From: Nostoc sp. LEGE 06077 | Lineage (GTDB): Bacteria > Cyanobacteriota > Cyanobacteriia > Cyanobacteriales > Nostocaceae | Reading direction: 5' to 3' | DNA length: 64,000 bases | NCBI RefSeq assembly: GCF_015207705.1 | Contig: NZ_JADEWI010000001.1 | Span: 248,001-312,000 of the forward strand | In this document: in pieces, positions 1-8,424 of the stretch | How positions within the stretch are numbered: position 1 is the first letter of the stretch | Layout of the letters: each line of letters starts with the position of its first letter | Translations under genes and position numbers: made by a program | Notes under the pieces: model-generated | What the model was told of the DNA's origin: nothing | Databases searched by the model: none | The model's input: the letters and a program-made list of their open reading frames with translations, nothing else

Positions 1-377
1 AAAACATCCCCTACATAGAGGTTCCCAGTTTGGGGAGAGATTTCTAAAGCTGATGGTTCGTCGAATTCTCCTGGCCCTGTGCCGCCTCTGCCAATTGCGC
101 CAATGTAATCGCCTTGAGGGTTGAATACTTCAACTCGGTTGCCAATATCTGCATTAAAACTACCATCTGGGTTAAGACCACGACCGTTACTAACTAGGGT
201 ATTGCCGGCGTTATCTACGGTAATGCCTTGAGGCACAAACAGCTGCCCAGAGGCAAAGCCAGGACTACCAATACTACGTTCGTATTTTAAGGTTAAAGAC
301 AAAGCTTGAGCAGAGGTTGCCAACACCATAAATCCGCTACTGACAACAGCGATCGCAAAATGTTTTACTAATCCCAT
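1..377 (-). CDS. scyF: ScyF-like NHL-repeat protein, N-terminal part (cut by window start)
   Basis: Only the first 125 codons are inside the window; the gene continues past base 1. The reading frame starts at the ATG at 377 with a clear Sec signal peptide (positive start, hydrophobic core, cleavage near ATSAQA). It is followed by NHL-type propeller sequence: a VPQGITVDNAGNTLVSN repeat, then NRVEVFNPQGDYIGAIG. It is the last gene seen in the leftward scy operon, 152 bases after scyE. In known scytonemin clusters the gene after scyD and scyE is scyF, an NHL-repeat protein of unsettled biochemical role. The assignment rests on position plus the NHL motif. The C-terminus, including any sorting signal, cannot be seen. 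Confidence 0.75.
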   Translation of the reverse strand, partial: MGLVKHFAIAVVSSGFMVLATSAQALSLTLKYERSIGSPGFASGQLFVPQGITVDNAGNTLVSNGRGLNPDGSFNADIGNRVEVFNPQGDYIGAIGRGGTGPGEFDEPSALEISPQTGNLYVGDV

Positions 378-460
378 AAGTTTTACAGTTCTGGTTGATG
401 AGTTATACTCTTTCCTAGATAAATGTTGTTCCCAGACCCCGTTTGGGAAAGTCAAAATTC

Positions 461-511
461 GGGCTGCTGCCCCTTATGTGGTTCCAAACTTTCGCATTGA
501 GGCAGCAGTCC
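461..511. repeat. Inverted repeat in the scyE-scyF gap
   Basis: An 11-base arm at 461-471 (GGGCTGCTGCC) faces GGCAGCAGTCC at 501-511, with one G-T pair and a 29-base loop. It lies just downstream of the scyE stop. There is no T-tract after it on the minus strand, so it looks more like an mRNA-stability or partial-termination structure than a classic terminator. Confidence 0.4.
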
Positions 512-529
512 ATTCTGTTAGTCAAAGAA

Positions 530-1918
530 TTAGACCATCTCTGCTTTAGCTAAGGCTTCATGTTTACGCTTCTTCGCCATTGCCGCTTTACCAAAGGCCG
601 CTGCTATTAGTGTTCCCGCGATAGTAGCAGGTTCGGGAACTTGCTCTGAACGAGGATTAATCCTAATAATTTGTCCTGTACCTGCCAGCCTAGCGCGGTT
701 AGAAATATATAAATTACCGTCAGGGCCATAAGTTATTCCAGAAGCTGCTTCTAAGCCGTCACCACTCCAGATTGTTGAACGAGTACCATCAGCCCCGATT
801 TTGATGACAGAGCCACTTATATCACCAGTGATAATCCCACCCTGCTGAATTGCTTTCCATTCAGAAACATTGATGTGTTGCAGAGCATATAAATTGCCTT
901 CCGGGTCATAAGTGACACCAGTTAACTGCGTAAAACCATCAGCGAGGGTTTCAATTTCTAAATTATCAGGATTAACTGAAAAGATTCGGGCTTCGCCTTC
1001 GGGATAAGGGAAGTATGTGTATTCGCTAATTGTTAAACTCCCATCTGGAGCAACAGCAATTCCTGTTGGTACTGATTGATTAGATACTGGTAAACCGTTA
1101 GAACCACTTGTATAACCAGGAGGTAATGGTGCGCCTTCTGTTGGGTCTACTGATCCTTCTGGAAGTGTAGGAAACTGTAGTTTATCTGGTGCTATGAGTT
1201 TTGTTGGTAATGCTGCTACATTCTGAATTCCACTACCATCAAGTCCTACAGAATAAAGCGTATTTCCACCGCCATCAACGACAAAAGCATTGTTACCTTT
1301 AATGGCAAAAGCATAAGGGTTAGAAATTATATCCGAGCCATCAGGATTATTCAGGGCTTCATAAGCTGCAAAATCAGCCAGAGTGGTTAGTCCACCAGTG
1401 TTTAAGTCTACTTTGTATAATTTGCCAAGGTCAGGTGATCTTAACACCGTGTCTCGTTGATTCGGATTACCTGCCAAACCTGTCAATAAATAAGCGTTAC
1501 CTCTAGAATCAAATTTAAAGTCTGCTGGCCCGGCGGCTTGTTCCCCAGAAGGCGATAATGCTAAAGAAGTCAGACCGGATAGGATATTTGTTCTGGTGCC
1601 GTCTTTAGCAATTTTGATTAAGGAACCATTTTGACCAGCACACAAAGGAATGTATGCGGCGCTTGGCGATGGGATACATCTGCCATCACTGCCATCACCA
1701 CCGAAACCACTTTCAGTTACGTAAATATTTCCTTCACGATCAAAGTCTAAATTTCGTGGGTTATTTAAACCATCGGCTATAACTTTGAAACTGGCAGCTT
1801 CGGCTGCTGTTGTTCCAGCAACGACGGTAATACCAAGAGTAAAGAGTGTAATAGTTAGATTTTTCAGTTTCATTTGTTGTAAGTTGTGTATTAGTAAAGT
1901 TGGAAAATTTGTGGTCAT
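530..1918 (-). CDS. scyE: ScyE, exported ScyD/ScyE-family beta-propeller with PEP-CTERM tail
   Basis: This 462-residue protein belongs to the ScyD/ScyE family and is clearly a paralogue of its upstream neighbour: both have the AASFKVIADGLNNPRNLDFD-type start of the mature protein and repeated NHL-like GxLY blades. The N-terminus carries a signal peptide; the best one begins at the internal Met at 1873 (MKLKNLTITLFTLG), so the true start may be 1873 rather than 1918. The 1918 ATG overlaps the scyD stop by four bases (ATGA), which would allow coupled translation. The C-terminus has a PEP-CTERM sorting signal (VPEPATIAG, hydrophobic stretch, KKRK). This suggests export and exosortase-type sorting, so a late extracellular step in scytonemin formation. 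Which paralogue is scyD and which is scyE is assigned by gene order only. Confidence 0.8.
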   Translation of the reverse strand: MTTNFPTLLIHNLQQMKLKNLTITLFTLGITVVAGTTAAEAASFKVIADGLNNPRNLDFDREGNIYVTESGFGGDGSDGRCIPSPSAAYIPLCAGQNGSLIKIAKDGTRTNILSGLTSLALSPSGEQAAGPADFKFDSRGNAYLLTGLAGNPNQRDTVLRSPDLGKLYKVDLNTGGLTTLADFAAYEALNNPDGSDIISNPYAFAIKGNNAFVVDGGGNTLYSVGLDGSGIQNVAALPTKLIAPDKLQFPTLPEGSVDPTEGAPLPPGYTSGSNGLPVSNQSVPTGIAVAPDGSLTISEYTYFPYPEGEARIFSVNPDNLEIETLADGFTQLTGVTYDPEGNLYALQHINVSEWKAIQQGGIITGDISGSVIKIGADGTRSTIWSGDGLEAASGITYGPDGNLYISNRARLAGTGQIIRINPRSEQVPEPATIAGTLIAAAFGKAAMAKKRKHEALAKAEMV

Positions 1919-3189
1919 TCCAGGGAGTTACTACTACTGGGTTTGCGCTTCCGTAACCAACTCATGCCCAGAACGCTAAATGTTAATAAGCTAAAAACAG
2001 AAGTCGGTTCAGGAATAGATTGGGGATTCTCAACTCTGATGATTTGTCCTTGTCCGGGGCGATCGCTTTGGTTGCTGATGTAAAATGCACCATCAGAGCC
2101 AATAGTTAAAGCATTGGGTGACTCTAAACCATCACCACTGAGAATCGTTGTCCGAGTGCCATCAGCTGCAATTTTGATCAGCGAACCAGCAAAATTACCT
2201 TTCCAAGCTGACTGATTGGCATACTGCAAGGCATACAAATTTCCCGCAGTATCAAACTCTAAGTCTGTTATTTGAGTAAAGCCATCTGCATAAACTGTTG
2301 TTTTACCATCAGTACCCACGCGATAGATTTTCGCGCCACCTTCAGGAAAGGGAAAACCAGTGAATTGGCTAACGTAGTAAGCACCATCAAGACCTTTGAC
2401 GACACTTGAAGGCACTGCTTGAATAGCAATTTGTGTTGGTGGTGGTTCTGTGGGAGTTGGTACTTGACCTGGTTCGTTGGATGGTGTGCCTGTTGGGGGG
2501 AAAACTGGGTTAGTTAATATATCTTGGGGAAATACTGTGAGTGCTTGTAAGTTACTGCCATCAGTCTTGACACTGAGTAAGTCGTTAGCGCCAGCATCGG
2601 CGGTAACTAGGCGATCGCCATCGATGACAAAACCTAGAGGATTGCTATTAATATCACCTCTATCGGGGTTATTGACGAGTTCATAGTTGGCTAAATCAGC
2701 AACAGTTGTCCAGGAATTACGTTGAAAATCCGGGGTAATGATTTTTCCCAATACAGTGTTGCCCAAATTGCGATCGCGAAAGGTTGGATCGGCTCCATAT
2801 CCCACTAAAATATAGGGCTTACCTGCACTATCAAATTGGATGTCCCGCACTCCACCAGCTCCTGAACCATCGGCTAAGGCTATGGAAGGTAAGCCTGTCA
2901 GTACAGGTTTTGCTTGGCCATTCTCAATTTTGAGAACTCTACCACTTGTGCCGTAGCACAAAGCACCGCCTTGGCCACTCACAGGTGGCACACAAGCGCC
3001 TTTTCCTCCTGTTCCGGCCTCTGTGACATACAAATTACCATCACCGCCAAAACTCAACCCTCTGGCATTGTTTAGGCCATCTGCAATGACGGAAAAGGAG
3101 GCTGCGTCAGCTGTGATGGGAGTTAATATAGCTGCAACACAGCAGGAGAAAAGAGTAATGGTTAGTTGTGGTAGTTTGATGTGCTGCAT
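1915..3189 (-). CDS. scyD: ScyD, exported ScyD/ScyE-family beta-propeller with PEP-CTERM tail
   Basis: This is a 424-residue ScyD/ScyE-family protein. A signal peptide (MQHIKLPQLTITLFSCCVAA, cleavage near ADAASF) is followed by a propeller with repeated GLSFGGDGNLYVTE-type blades. The C-terminus is a PEP-CTERM signal (IPEPTSVFS, hydrophobic segment, RKRK). It lies 68 bases after scyC and overlaps scyE by four bases, so it is part of the scy operon. A loop around residues 230-260 is rich in Pro and Thr. The family is known from scytonemin clusters; its role is thought to be extracytoplasmic, but no enzymatic activity is established. The start at 3189 has no good Shine-Dalgarno sequence; the gap before it carries GCGGAGG-type repeats. 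Confidence 0.85.
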   Translation of the reverse strand: MQHIKLPQLTITLFSCCVAAILTPITADAASFSVIADGLNNARGLSFGGDGNLYVTEAGTGGKGACVPPVSGQGGALCYGTSGRVLKIENGQAKPVLTGLPSIALADGSGAGGVRDIQFDSAGKPYILVGYGADPTFRDRNLGNTVLGKIITPDFQRNSWTTVADLANYELVNNPDRGDINSNPLGFVIDGDRLVTADAGANDLLSVKTDGSNLQALTVFPQDILTNPVFPPTGTPSNEPGQVPTPTEPPPTQIAIQAVPSSVVKGLDGAYYVSQFTGFPFPEGGAKIYRVGTDGKTTVYADGFTQITDLEFDTAGNLYALQYANQSAWKGNFAGSLIKIAADGTRTTILSGDGLESPNALTIGSDGAFYISNQSDRPGQGQIIRVENPQSIPEPTSVFSLLTFSVLGMSWLRKRKPSSSNSLE

Positions 3190-3257
3190 TTTTTAACGCG
3201 GAGGAATGAGGAGGTAAATGCGGAGGTGCGCGGAGTGAATATTTTTGCTTACAGCCT

Positions 3258-4235
3258 TTATTTAGCGACTAATTCTGGCGCTTGAGTTTTTGCTACTGGG
3301 ATATAACTCATACCCTGATCAAAGGATTTGAGGTTGCCTGCTTTACCTTCTAAAAGGCGTTTGATGTTCATGCTTTCTGCACCAAAGTCTTCTATTTGGA
3401 GTTTGCCGTGAGCTAGTTGTTCTCCCGCTTTCCAGAAGGTAATACGATGTAAGATTACACCAGAAGCATTAGGGTCATTAAAGGCGTAAGCTGTGGGAAT
3501 AATTAGGGCAACGGAACGCTGGTAATAGTTGTAGTCTGGATAAAAATATTCTTGTTCTAGTAAGTAGTATTTGCTTAGGCTATGAACACGTGCAGAGATT
3601 TGCACTTTCTGGTTATACTCATCCAAAAAGTCTCCTGATGAGCCACTAACTTCTCCAATGGGACGGACTAAATGCGCCCACTCGTTGATATTTTTGACAT
3701 CTTTTAAATAATCAACTCCGATTTCTACGGGAGCGTCAATATAGATAGTATCTGTATCAATAAAGTAGCGTCCTTTAACTGCTGTTTTCCGTCCCAGTTT
3801 ACGCTCTAAATTAGCTTTGAGAGAACGACACTCAGAAGTGTGGACGGTGTGAATACCTTGCATAATCATTGGTGTTTGGCGTTTGGGGTCAACAAAGCTT
3901 AACCAATGAAAATACACGCCTTCTTCGTCTGTTCCTGGCTCTATATAATTAGGAGGAAAAAGCAGTACTGGATAAACTTGGAAGTATTGATTGTACTCCA
4001 ACCCACAGTGCCACTCAATGCCATAGAATAGAGAGCTTTCTAGCTTTTTAACGTGATAGTAGAGATTTTTTTGATAGCCAGATGCAGTTCCGAGCCACGT
4101 ATCTTGGTCAATTTGCTCTTGCATCCGGCTATAGAGTGTCCATTCATCTAAGTTTTTTAAACTACAAAGATATTCAAAGGCACTTTCTGGTGAAGTAGCA
4201 ATATAAGCTGATGTTGCAAAGGTATTTTTTTCCAC
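3258..4235 (-). CDS. scyC: ScyC, scytonemin cyclase
   Basis: ScyC turns the ScyA coupling product (from indole-3-pyruvate and p-hydroxyphenylpyruvate) into the tricyclic ketone that is half of scytonemin. The 325-residue protein has no strong classical motif, but its N-terminal (about 5-100) and central (about 155-250) halves both look like START/polyketide-cyclase-type folds (ATSPESAFEYLCSLKNLDEW and APVEIGVDYLKDVKNINEW are similar), suggesting an internal duplication. Its place directly between scyB and scyD fixes the call. The start is a GTG at 4235 preceded by a strong GAGGAG site six bases upstream. The gap to scyB is 33 bases. No signal peptide is seen, so it should be cytoplasmic. Confidence 0.88.
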   Translation of the reverse strand: MEKNTFATSAYIATSPESAFEYLCSLKNLDEWTLYSRMQEQIDQDTWLGTASGYQKNLYYHVKKLESSLFYGIEWHCGLEYNQYFQVYPVLLFPPNYIEPGTDEEGVYFHWLSFVDPKRQTPMIMQGIHTVHTSECRSLKANLERKLGRKTAVKGRYFIDTDTIYIDAPVEIGVDYLKDVKNINEWAHLVRPIGEVSGSSGDFLDEYNQKVQISARVHSLSKYYLLEQEYFYPDYNYYQRSVALIIPTAYAFNDPNASGVILHRITFWKAGEQLAHGKLQIEDFGAESMNIKRLLEGKAGNLKSFDQGMSYIPVAKTQAPELVAK

Positions 4236-4268
4236 TTGTCGCTCCTCAAATTAATCAATAGCTCAGAT

Positions 4269-5330
4269 TTATGCAGCAATTTGCTGATTTTTTCTATTTC
4301 TGGCTTTCAGAATTCTTTCTTCTGCCAATCTTTTAGAAGCATCGTTAGTAGTAATGCCTTGCTGATGAGCAATTCCAAAAATCTTCAGCAATGTATCGTA
4401 AATATTATTCACTTGCTTGAAGGCTTTATCTTCGTCATAGCCAATCATTTCGTTATAAACATTGATGATGCCACCAGCATTAATTACATAATCAGGGCAG
4501 TAGAGAATGCCTTTATCTATCAGTCTTTGACCGTGGAGGCGTTCATTTTCTAATTGATTATTGGCAGCACCAGCAATAATTTTGGCTTGGATCAGGGGAA
4601 TGGTTTGACTATTGATAATTCCCCCCATTGCACAAGGAGAGAATATATCTACATCTAAACTATAAATTTCTTCGGGTTCGACAACAGTAGCACCATATAA
4701 GCGTTTAATTTCTGCTGTTTTTTCTGGGTTGATGTCAGTTACAAAAAGTTCAACACCATCCTCATGTAAATGCTGACAGAGATTTTTTCCCACATTTCCT
4801 AAACCTTGAACAGCAATTCTCATGCCTTCAATTCTTTGGGTCTGCCAACTAAATTCTACAGCAGCTTTAATGCCTAAAAATACTCCTAAAGCTGTAATTG
4901 GTGCTGGGCCACCGGATTTTTCTTCTACCCCAACTACATAATTAGTTTCTTGTTTAATTGTGCGGACATCTTGGGGAGTAATATTTACATCTTGTCCGGT
5001 GATAAAACGTCCTTTGAGGCTTTCGATAAATCGTCCATAGGCTCTCAACATTTCGTCGGTTTTATCGGCGGAATTCGCAATAATTACTGCTTTACCTCCA
5101 CCAACAGGAATATTGGCACAAGCAGCTTTATAAGTCATACCACGGCTAAGGCGCAAAGCATCTTTTAAAGCAGCTTCTTCGTTGATATAAGGATATAGTC
5201 TGGTGGCTCCCATTGCCGGCCCTAAGCTCGTGTCATGGATGGCAATAATGGCTCTGATATCAGGATTTTTACCATGACAGTAAAGGATTTGCTCGTGACC
5301 CATTTCTCTAACAGTTTCAAATAGCTGCAT
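4269..5330 (-). CDS. scyB: ScyB, tryptophan dehydrogenase of scytonemin synthesis
   Basis: ScyB is an NAD-dependent amino-acid dehydrogenase of the Glu/Leu/Phe/Val family that oxidatively deaminates tryptophan to indole-3-pyruvate, feeding ScyA. The 353-residue protein has the substrate-binding and catalytic lysines in the expected places (K68 in MTYKAA and K80 in PVGGGKAVI), a Rossmann dinucleotide site (GLGNVGKN, about residue 175) and the conserved GAANNQL segment. The ATG at 5330 has an AGGAG site seven bases upstream. The gene is 268 bases downstream of scyA, a larger gap than the other scy junctions, and that gap holds a 10-bp hairpin. Position and motifs separate it from ordinary leucine dehydrogenase. 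Confidence 0.9.
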   Translation of the reverse strand: MQLFETVREMGHEQILYCHGKNPDIRAIIAIHDTSLGPAMGATRLYPYINEEAALKDALRLSRGMTYKAACANIPVGGGKAVIIANSADKTDEMLRAYGRFIESLKGRFITGQDVNITPQDVRTIKQETNYVVGVEEKSGGPAPITALGVFLGIKAAVEFSWQTQRIEGMRIAVQGLGNVGKNLCQHLHEDGVELFVTDINPEKTAEIKRLYGATVVEPEEIYSLDVDIFSPCAMGGIINSQTIPLIQAKIIAGAANNQLENERLHGQRLIDKGILYCPDYVINAGGIINVYNEMIGYDEDKAFKQVNNIYDTLLKIFGIAHQQGITTNDASKRLAEERILKARNRKNQQIAA

Positions 5331-5534
5331 ATTTGGTCTCCTATTCTTGATTGTGAGTTGGTTAGAGCAAGTTGGTGAGGAAATTAGGAAACACTATTTG
5401 GGCTAAAGAATGCGGCAAAATTAGCTAAATAAGAAAACAAAAAATGTAAAAAAATATTAAATTTTTTCTAGCTAACTTTGCCACTTTGGTAAGATGTATG
5501 ACAGGTAAAAACTTAATGTTTATGGTGTAATTGT

Positions 5535-5561
5535 TGACTAAAAAGTTGCTTTTTTTAGTCA
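5535..5561 (-). promoter_or_regulatory. 10-bp perfect hairpin in the scyA-scyB gap
   Basis: TGACTAAAAA (5535-5544) pairs perfectly with TTTTTAGTCA (5552-5561) around a seven-base loop. It lies 38 bases after the scyA stop on the transcribed (minus) strand. No T-tract follows, so it may be a processing or stability element or a weak attenuator within the operon. Function is inferred only from position. Confidence 0.4.
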
Positions 5562-5598
5562 GCGATCGCCAAAGACCCAAAATACTCCAGCCAAAAAG

Positions 5599-7500
5599 TT
5601 AAACCAAAGGAAAGGAAACTTGCTTGGCTGGATTTTTCATAGTATTTGAGCCATTTGCTTTAACACCTTGGGCTGCTAAACTTTTGTTACGTCCGCCAGA
5701 AGGTGCTGGTCTGTCAGCGTCAATCACAACATCGACGACAAAGGGAACTTCAGATGCGATCGCTTGTTGTAATGCCGCTTCTAAATCAGACTCTCTGGTG
5801 ACTTGAACTCCTTCTGCACCCATCCCATTGGCAATCATCGCAAAGTCGGTTGCAGGAATCTCTGCATCTGCACCTTTTAAGCCCAATATTTTCATGCCTT
5901 GATGACACATATTGTATCGGGCATCATTCAGGACAATCCAAACCGCAGGAATTTTGTATTTGACGGCGGTGCTGATTTCATTATTCATCAGCATTGCTCC
6001 ATCACCCACAATAGCAACAGCTTTACTTTTCCTGGCTTGGGCTGCACCGACTACACCTGTTGCAGCGTGTCCCATCGCCCCAACTCCGGTACTGACTCGG
6101 TAACGATGAGGTTCAGTAAAGCGCAGACAATGAGTTGACCAAGTAAAAGAGTTACCACACTCCGCCAAAACTACCGCATCACTACCCTCTACAACTATCT
6201 TTTGAATAGCTGTCATCAATACCTCTGGCCTCACTGGAGAGGCTGGGGCGGCTTCAATTACTTCAGGTTGGGGATTCGGTAACAAGTCAGTCGGAAAAGG
6301 AACTTCGGGTAAATGCTCCAAAAGTTCCTGTAAATAGGCTTGGATATCAGATTGAATCGAGAAAGTATGAGCGTGGGGGTAAGCCACACCCGGAACTTCT
6401 GGATCTATATCGACATGGACAAAGCCTTTTGCAGGAACCATTGTGGGACTCCAGAAAGAAGTCGGTTCGCCTAAACGGGTTCCCAGTACAAGGGTACGAG
6501 CAGGCCGATGTTTTTCCATATAGGTAATGACGGAAGCATCACCACCCAAACCTGTGACACCAACAAACTGCGGATGATCTTCTGGGAAGATGCCTTTACC
6601 ACGGGGGGAACACATCACGGCTGCACCCGTCCTTTCTGCCAATGCGTAAATTTCATCAGCCGCATCCCGCGCCCCAAAACCAACCCAGATGGCGAAGGGT
6701 TCAGAGAATAATAATTCCGCAGATTTAGCGACTTTTTCTGTTTGAGCAGTGATTCGGTAAGCATCAACATCTAGTTGTGGCCAGGAAATGCCTTCAACTA
6801 GACTGGTTTGCACCGCCGTCGGGATACTCACATGGGCGACAAATCCCCCTGGTTGAGCTAAACCCAGCGCCAGTTTACGGAAAATTTGCGGCAGTTGAGC
6901 AGCCGACTCGACGGTGATTGCATAGTTGAACAATGCACCCGATGTAAAAATTCCGCCGCTAGGTAAGGTGTAGCTGCTGGTTTCTTGAATTGCCCAGCGT
7001 CCACGTTGGGGTGCGGAGGTGCAAGCAGATAACAGAATCACCTTTGCACCTTCACCACGGGCAGCAAATAACCCCGTGAGCGCATTGGTAATTCCTGGCC
7101 CGGCGGTGGTAAAAATGACAGTTGGGCGATCGCTGGCAAAGTAAGCTTCAGTCGCCGCAAACGCCGCCCCGGCTTCATGGCGAAAGTTCAGCACTTGCAT
7201 TTGGCTGTTTGATAGGGCATTCCACAAACTAGCCATTGCGCCCCCAGCAATGCCAAAAGCACTGCATATACCCAAGTTGACTAGCATTTGAGCGATCGCT
7301 TCGGCAACTGTTAGATGAGGGTGGCGATCGCTGGGTAACAAAGTTGAAATTACCTTTTGAGGCTCTAAATGCTCAAGTGGGTGGGAATCTTGAGGTAGAG
7401 ATTCTGGATAATGTGTACCGTTTGTCGGCAGTTCTTGGTAAATATCCGTGGTGACTAGCTGAGAATTGGAATCAGTATAATTTTGGCTCATTGCTTTCAC
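5599..7500 (-). CDS. scyA: ScyA, ThDP-dependent acyloin synthase of scytonemin synthesis
   Basis: ScyA is an acetolactate-synthase homologue that couples indole-3-pyruvate with p-hydroxyphenylpyruvate. The 633-residue protein has the three ThDP-enzyme domains: an N-terminal pyrimidine-binding domain with the catalytic Glu (E109 in NFRHEAGAAF), a central domain, and a C-terminal pyrophosphate-binding domain with a GDGAMLMNN motif near residue 500 and NDARYN. A polar extension of about 60 residues precedes the catalytic core, longer than in housekeeping IlvB. The frame opens with a GTG at 7500; an ATG three codons in (7491) is an equally good start. It is the first gene of the leftward scy operon, facing the divergent sensor-kinase gene. 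Confidence 0.92.
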   Translation of the reverse strand: MKAMSQNYTDSNSQLVTTDIYQELPTNGTHYPESLPQDSHPLEHLEPQKVISTLLPSDRHPHLTVAEAIAQMLVNLGICSAFGIAGGAMASLWNALSNSQMQVLNFRHEAGAAFAATEAYFASDRPTVIFTTAGPGITNALTGLFAARGEGAKVILLSACTSAPQRGRWAIQETSSYTLPSGGIFTSGALFNYAITVESAAQLPQIFRKLALGLAQPGGFVAHVSIPTAVQTSLVEGISWPQLDVDAYRITAQTEKVAKSAELLFSEPFAIWVGFGARDAADEIYALAERTGAAVMCSPRGKGIFPEDHPQFVGVTGLGGDASVITYMEKHRPARTLVLGTRLGEPTSFWSPTMVPAKGFVHVDIDPEVPGVAYPHAHTFSIQSDIQAYLQELLEHLPEVPFPTDLLPNPQPEVIEAAPASPVRPEVLMTAIQKIVVEGSDAVVLAECGNSFTWSTHCLRFTEPHRYRVSTGVGAMGHAATGVVGAAQARKSKAVAIVGDGAMLMNNEISTAVKYKIPAVWIVLNDARYNMCHQGMKILGLKGADAEIPATDFAMIANGMGAEGVQVTRESDLEAALQQAIASEVPFVVDVVIDADRPAPSGGRNKSLAAQGVKANGSNTMKNPAKQVSFPLV

Positions 7501-8424
7501 TTAATTCCCGATACTTGCACAAAGCTCTTGAGTATACATTGATAAACTGGTGATATATGACACTCAGAAATTTGTTGCTTATTTTCCAGATATGACCGGG
7601 CTGGTTTGACAGTAGATGTTTGTGCGGCTTTTCAGCCCAGTAAAAAACTCTTGAAAAAGTGAAGAAAATTAAAGCAGTACTTATGAAAACCAGAGTACGG
7701 GAAATTAATACTTATTTTCAATGAACAATTTGTTGATGCCGTTACCAATTTTTTCGCAATCGTGATATCGGCTACATGAATTAGTGTTGCTGTTTACTTG
7801 CGTATGTTGCATTAAACTTTCCGTTAATCAGCAAGTTGTGTCAAACTAAATTTAAATAACTTAATATTCTTCCCTCAATCTCACTCAAATTCTTGAGTTG
7901 AATACACGTATCTACGTAAACAACTCAGTATAAAAAACGGCTCAAGTGTTAGGGATAATTTATTAATTAAAGTTAATCCTTATGGGAGATGACGTATGAA
8001 TACTTACATAAATATGAAATATAATGTATTCCTTTTGACGGATGATAAACGAGATTTTTCTATATTAGATTCCTGAAGGAATGAGTTAAGAAAAATTAAG
8101 GAATTCATTGATGAGTAAAAACTAACTAGTGGAAGCTCAACCGCATTAAAGGCTACATCAGTAATCTTGAACTAAACCAAAATTACTGAGAGTTTTCGAC
8201 ACCGACAAAACCAAGTCGCACAAGCTCAAAAGTTACAAAGTTAACAGTATCAAACATCAAGAAATCTCCATGAATGCAACATTAGCCTAGAACAGAAACA
8301 TCTAGTTGCTACAACATTCACATTAAGAGTAAAGCATCACAGTTTGTACTTTCCTTTGACAAACAGAAGGAACCTTCATAGATGCACAACATTAAATATT
8401 TATTATTAGGAGTGATAAATTATA
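7501..8424. promoter_or_regulatory. Divergent control region between scyA and the scy two-component genes
   Basis: This 924-base AT-rich stretch separates the scy operon from the divergent sensor kinase and regulator, so it must hold promoters for both. No sigma-70 box pair can be called with confidence. It contains a short open frame with a good ribosome-binding site (7996-8076) and a TTCCTGAAGGAA palindrome (8070-8081). The AraC-type regulator encoded nearby is a natural candidate to bind here. Confidence 0.4.
7996..8076 (+). CDS. Possible 26-residue leader or small protein in the scy control region
   Basis: An ATG at 7996 has a GGGAG site seven bases upstream and opens a frame of 26 codons (MNTYINMKYNVFLLTDDKRD, then FSILDS). 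The stop overlaps a small palindrome (8070-8081). It is on the same strand as the sensor kinase, about 350 bases upstream of it. No family is recognised. It could be a regulatory leader peptide, a real microprotein, or chance. Confidence 0.25.
   Translation: MNTYINMKYNVFLLTDDKRDFSILDS

Noticed and set aside
4236-4553. 105-codon plus-strand frame
   Set aside because: Antisense shadow of scyB.
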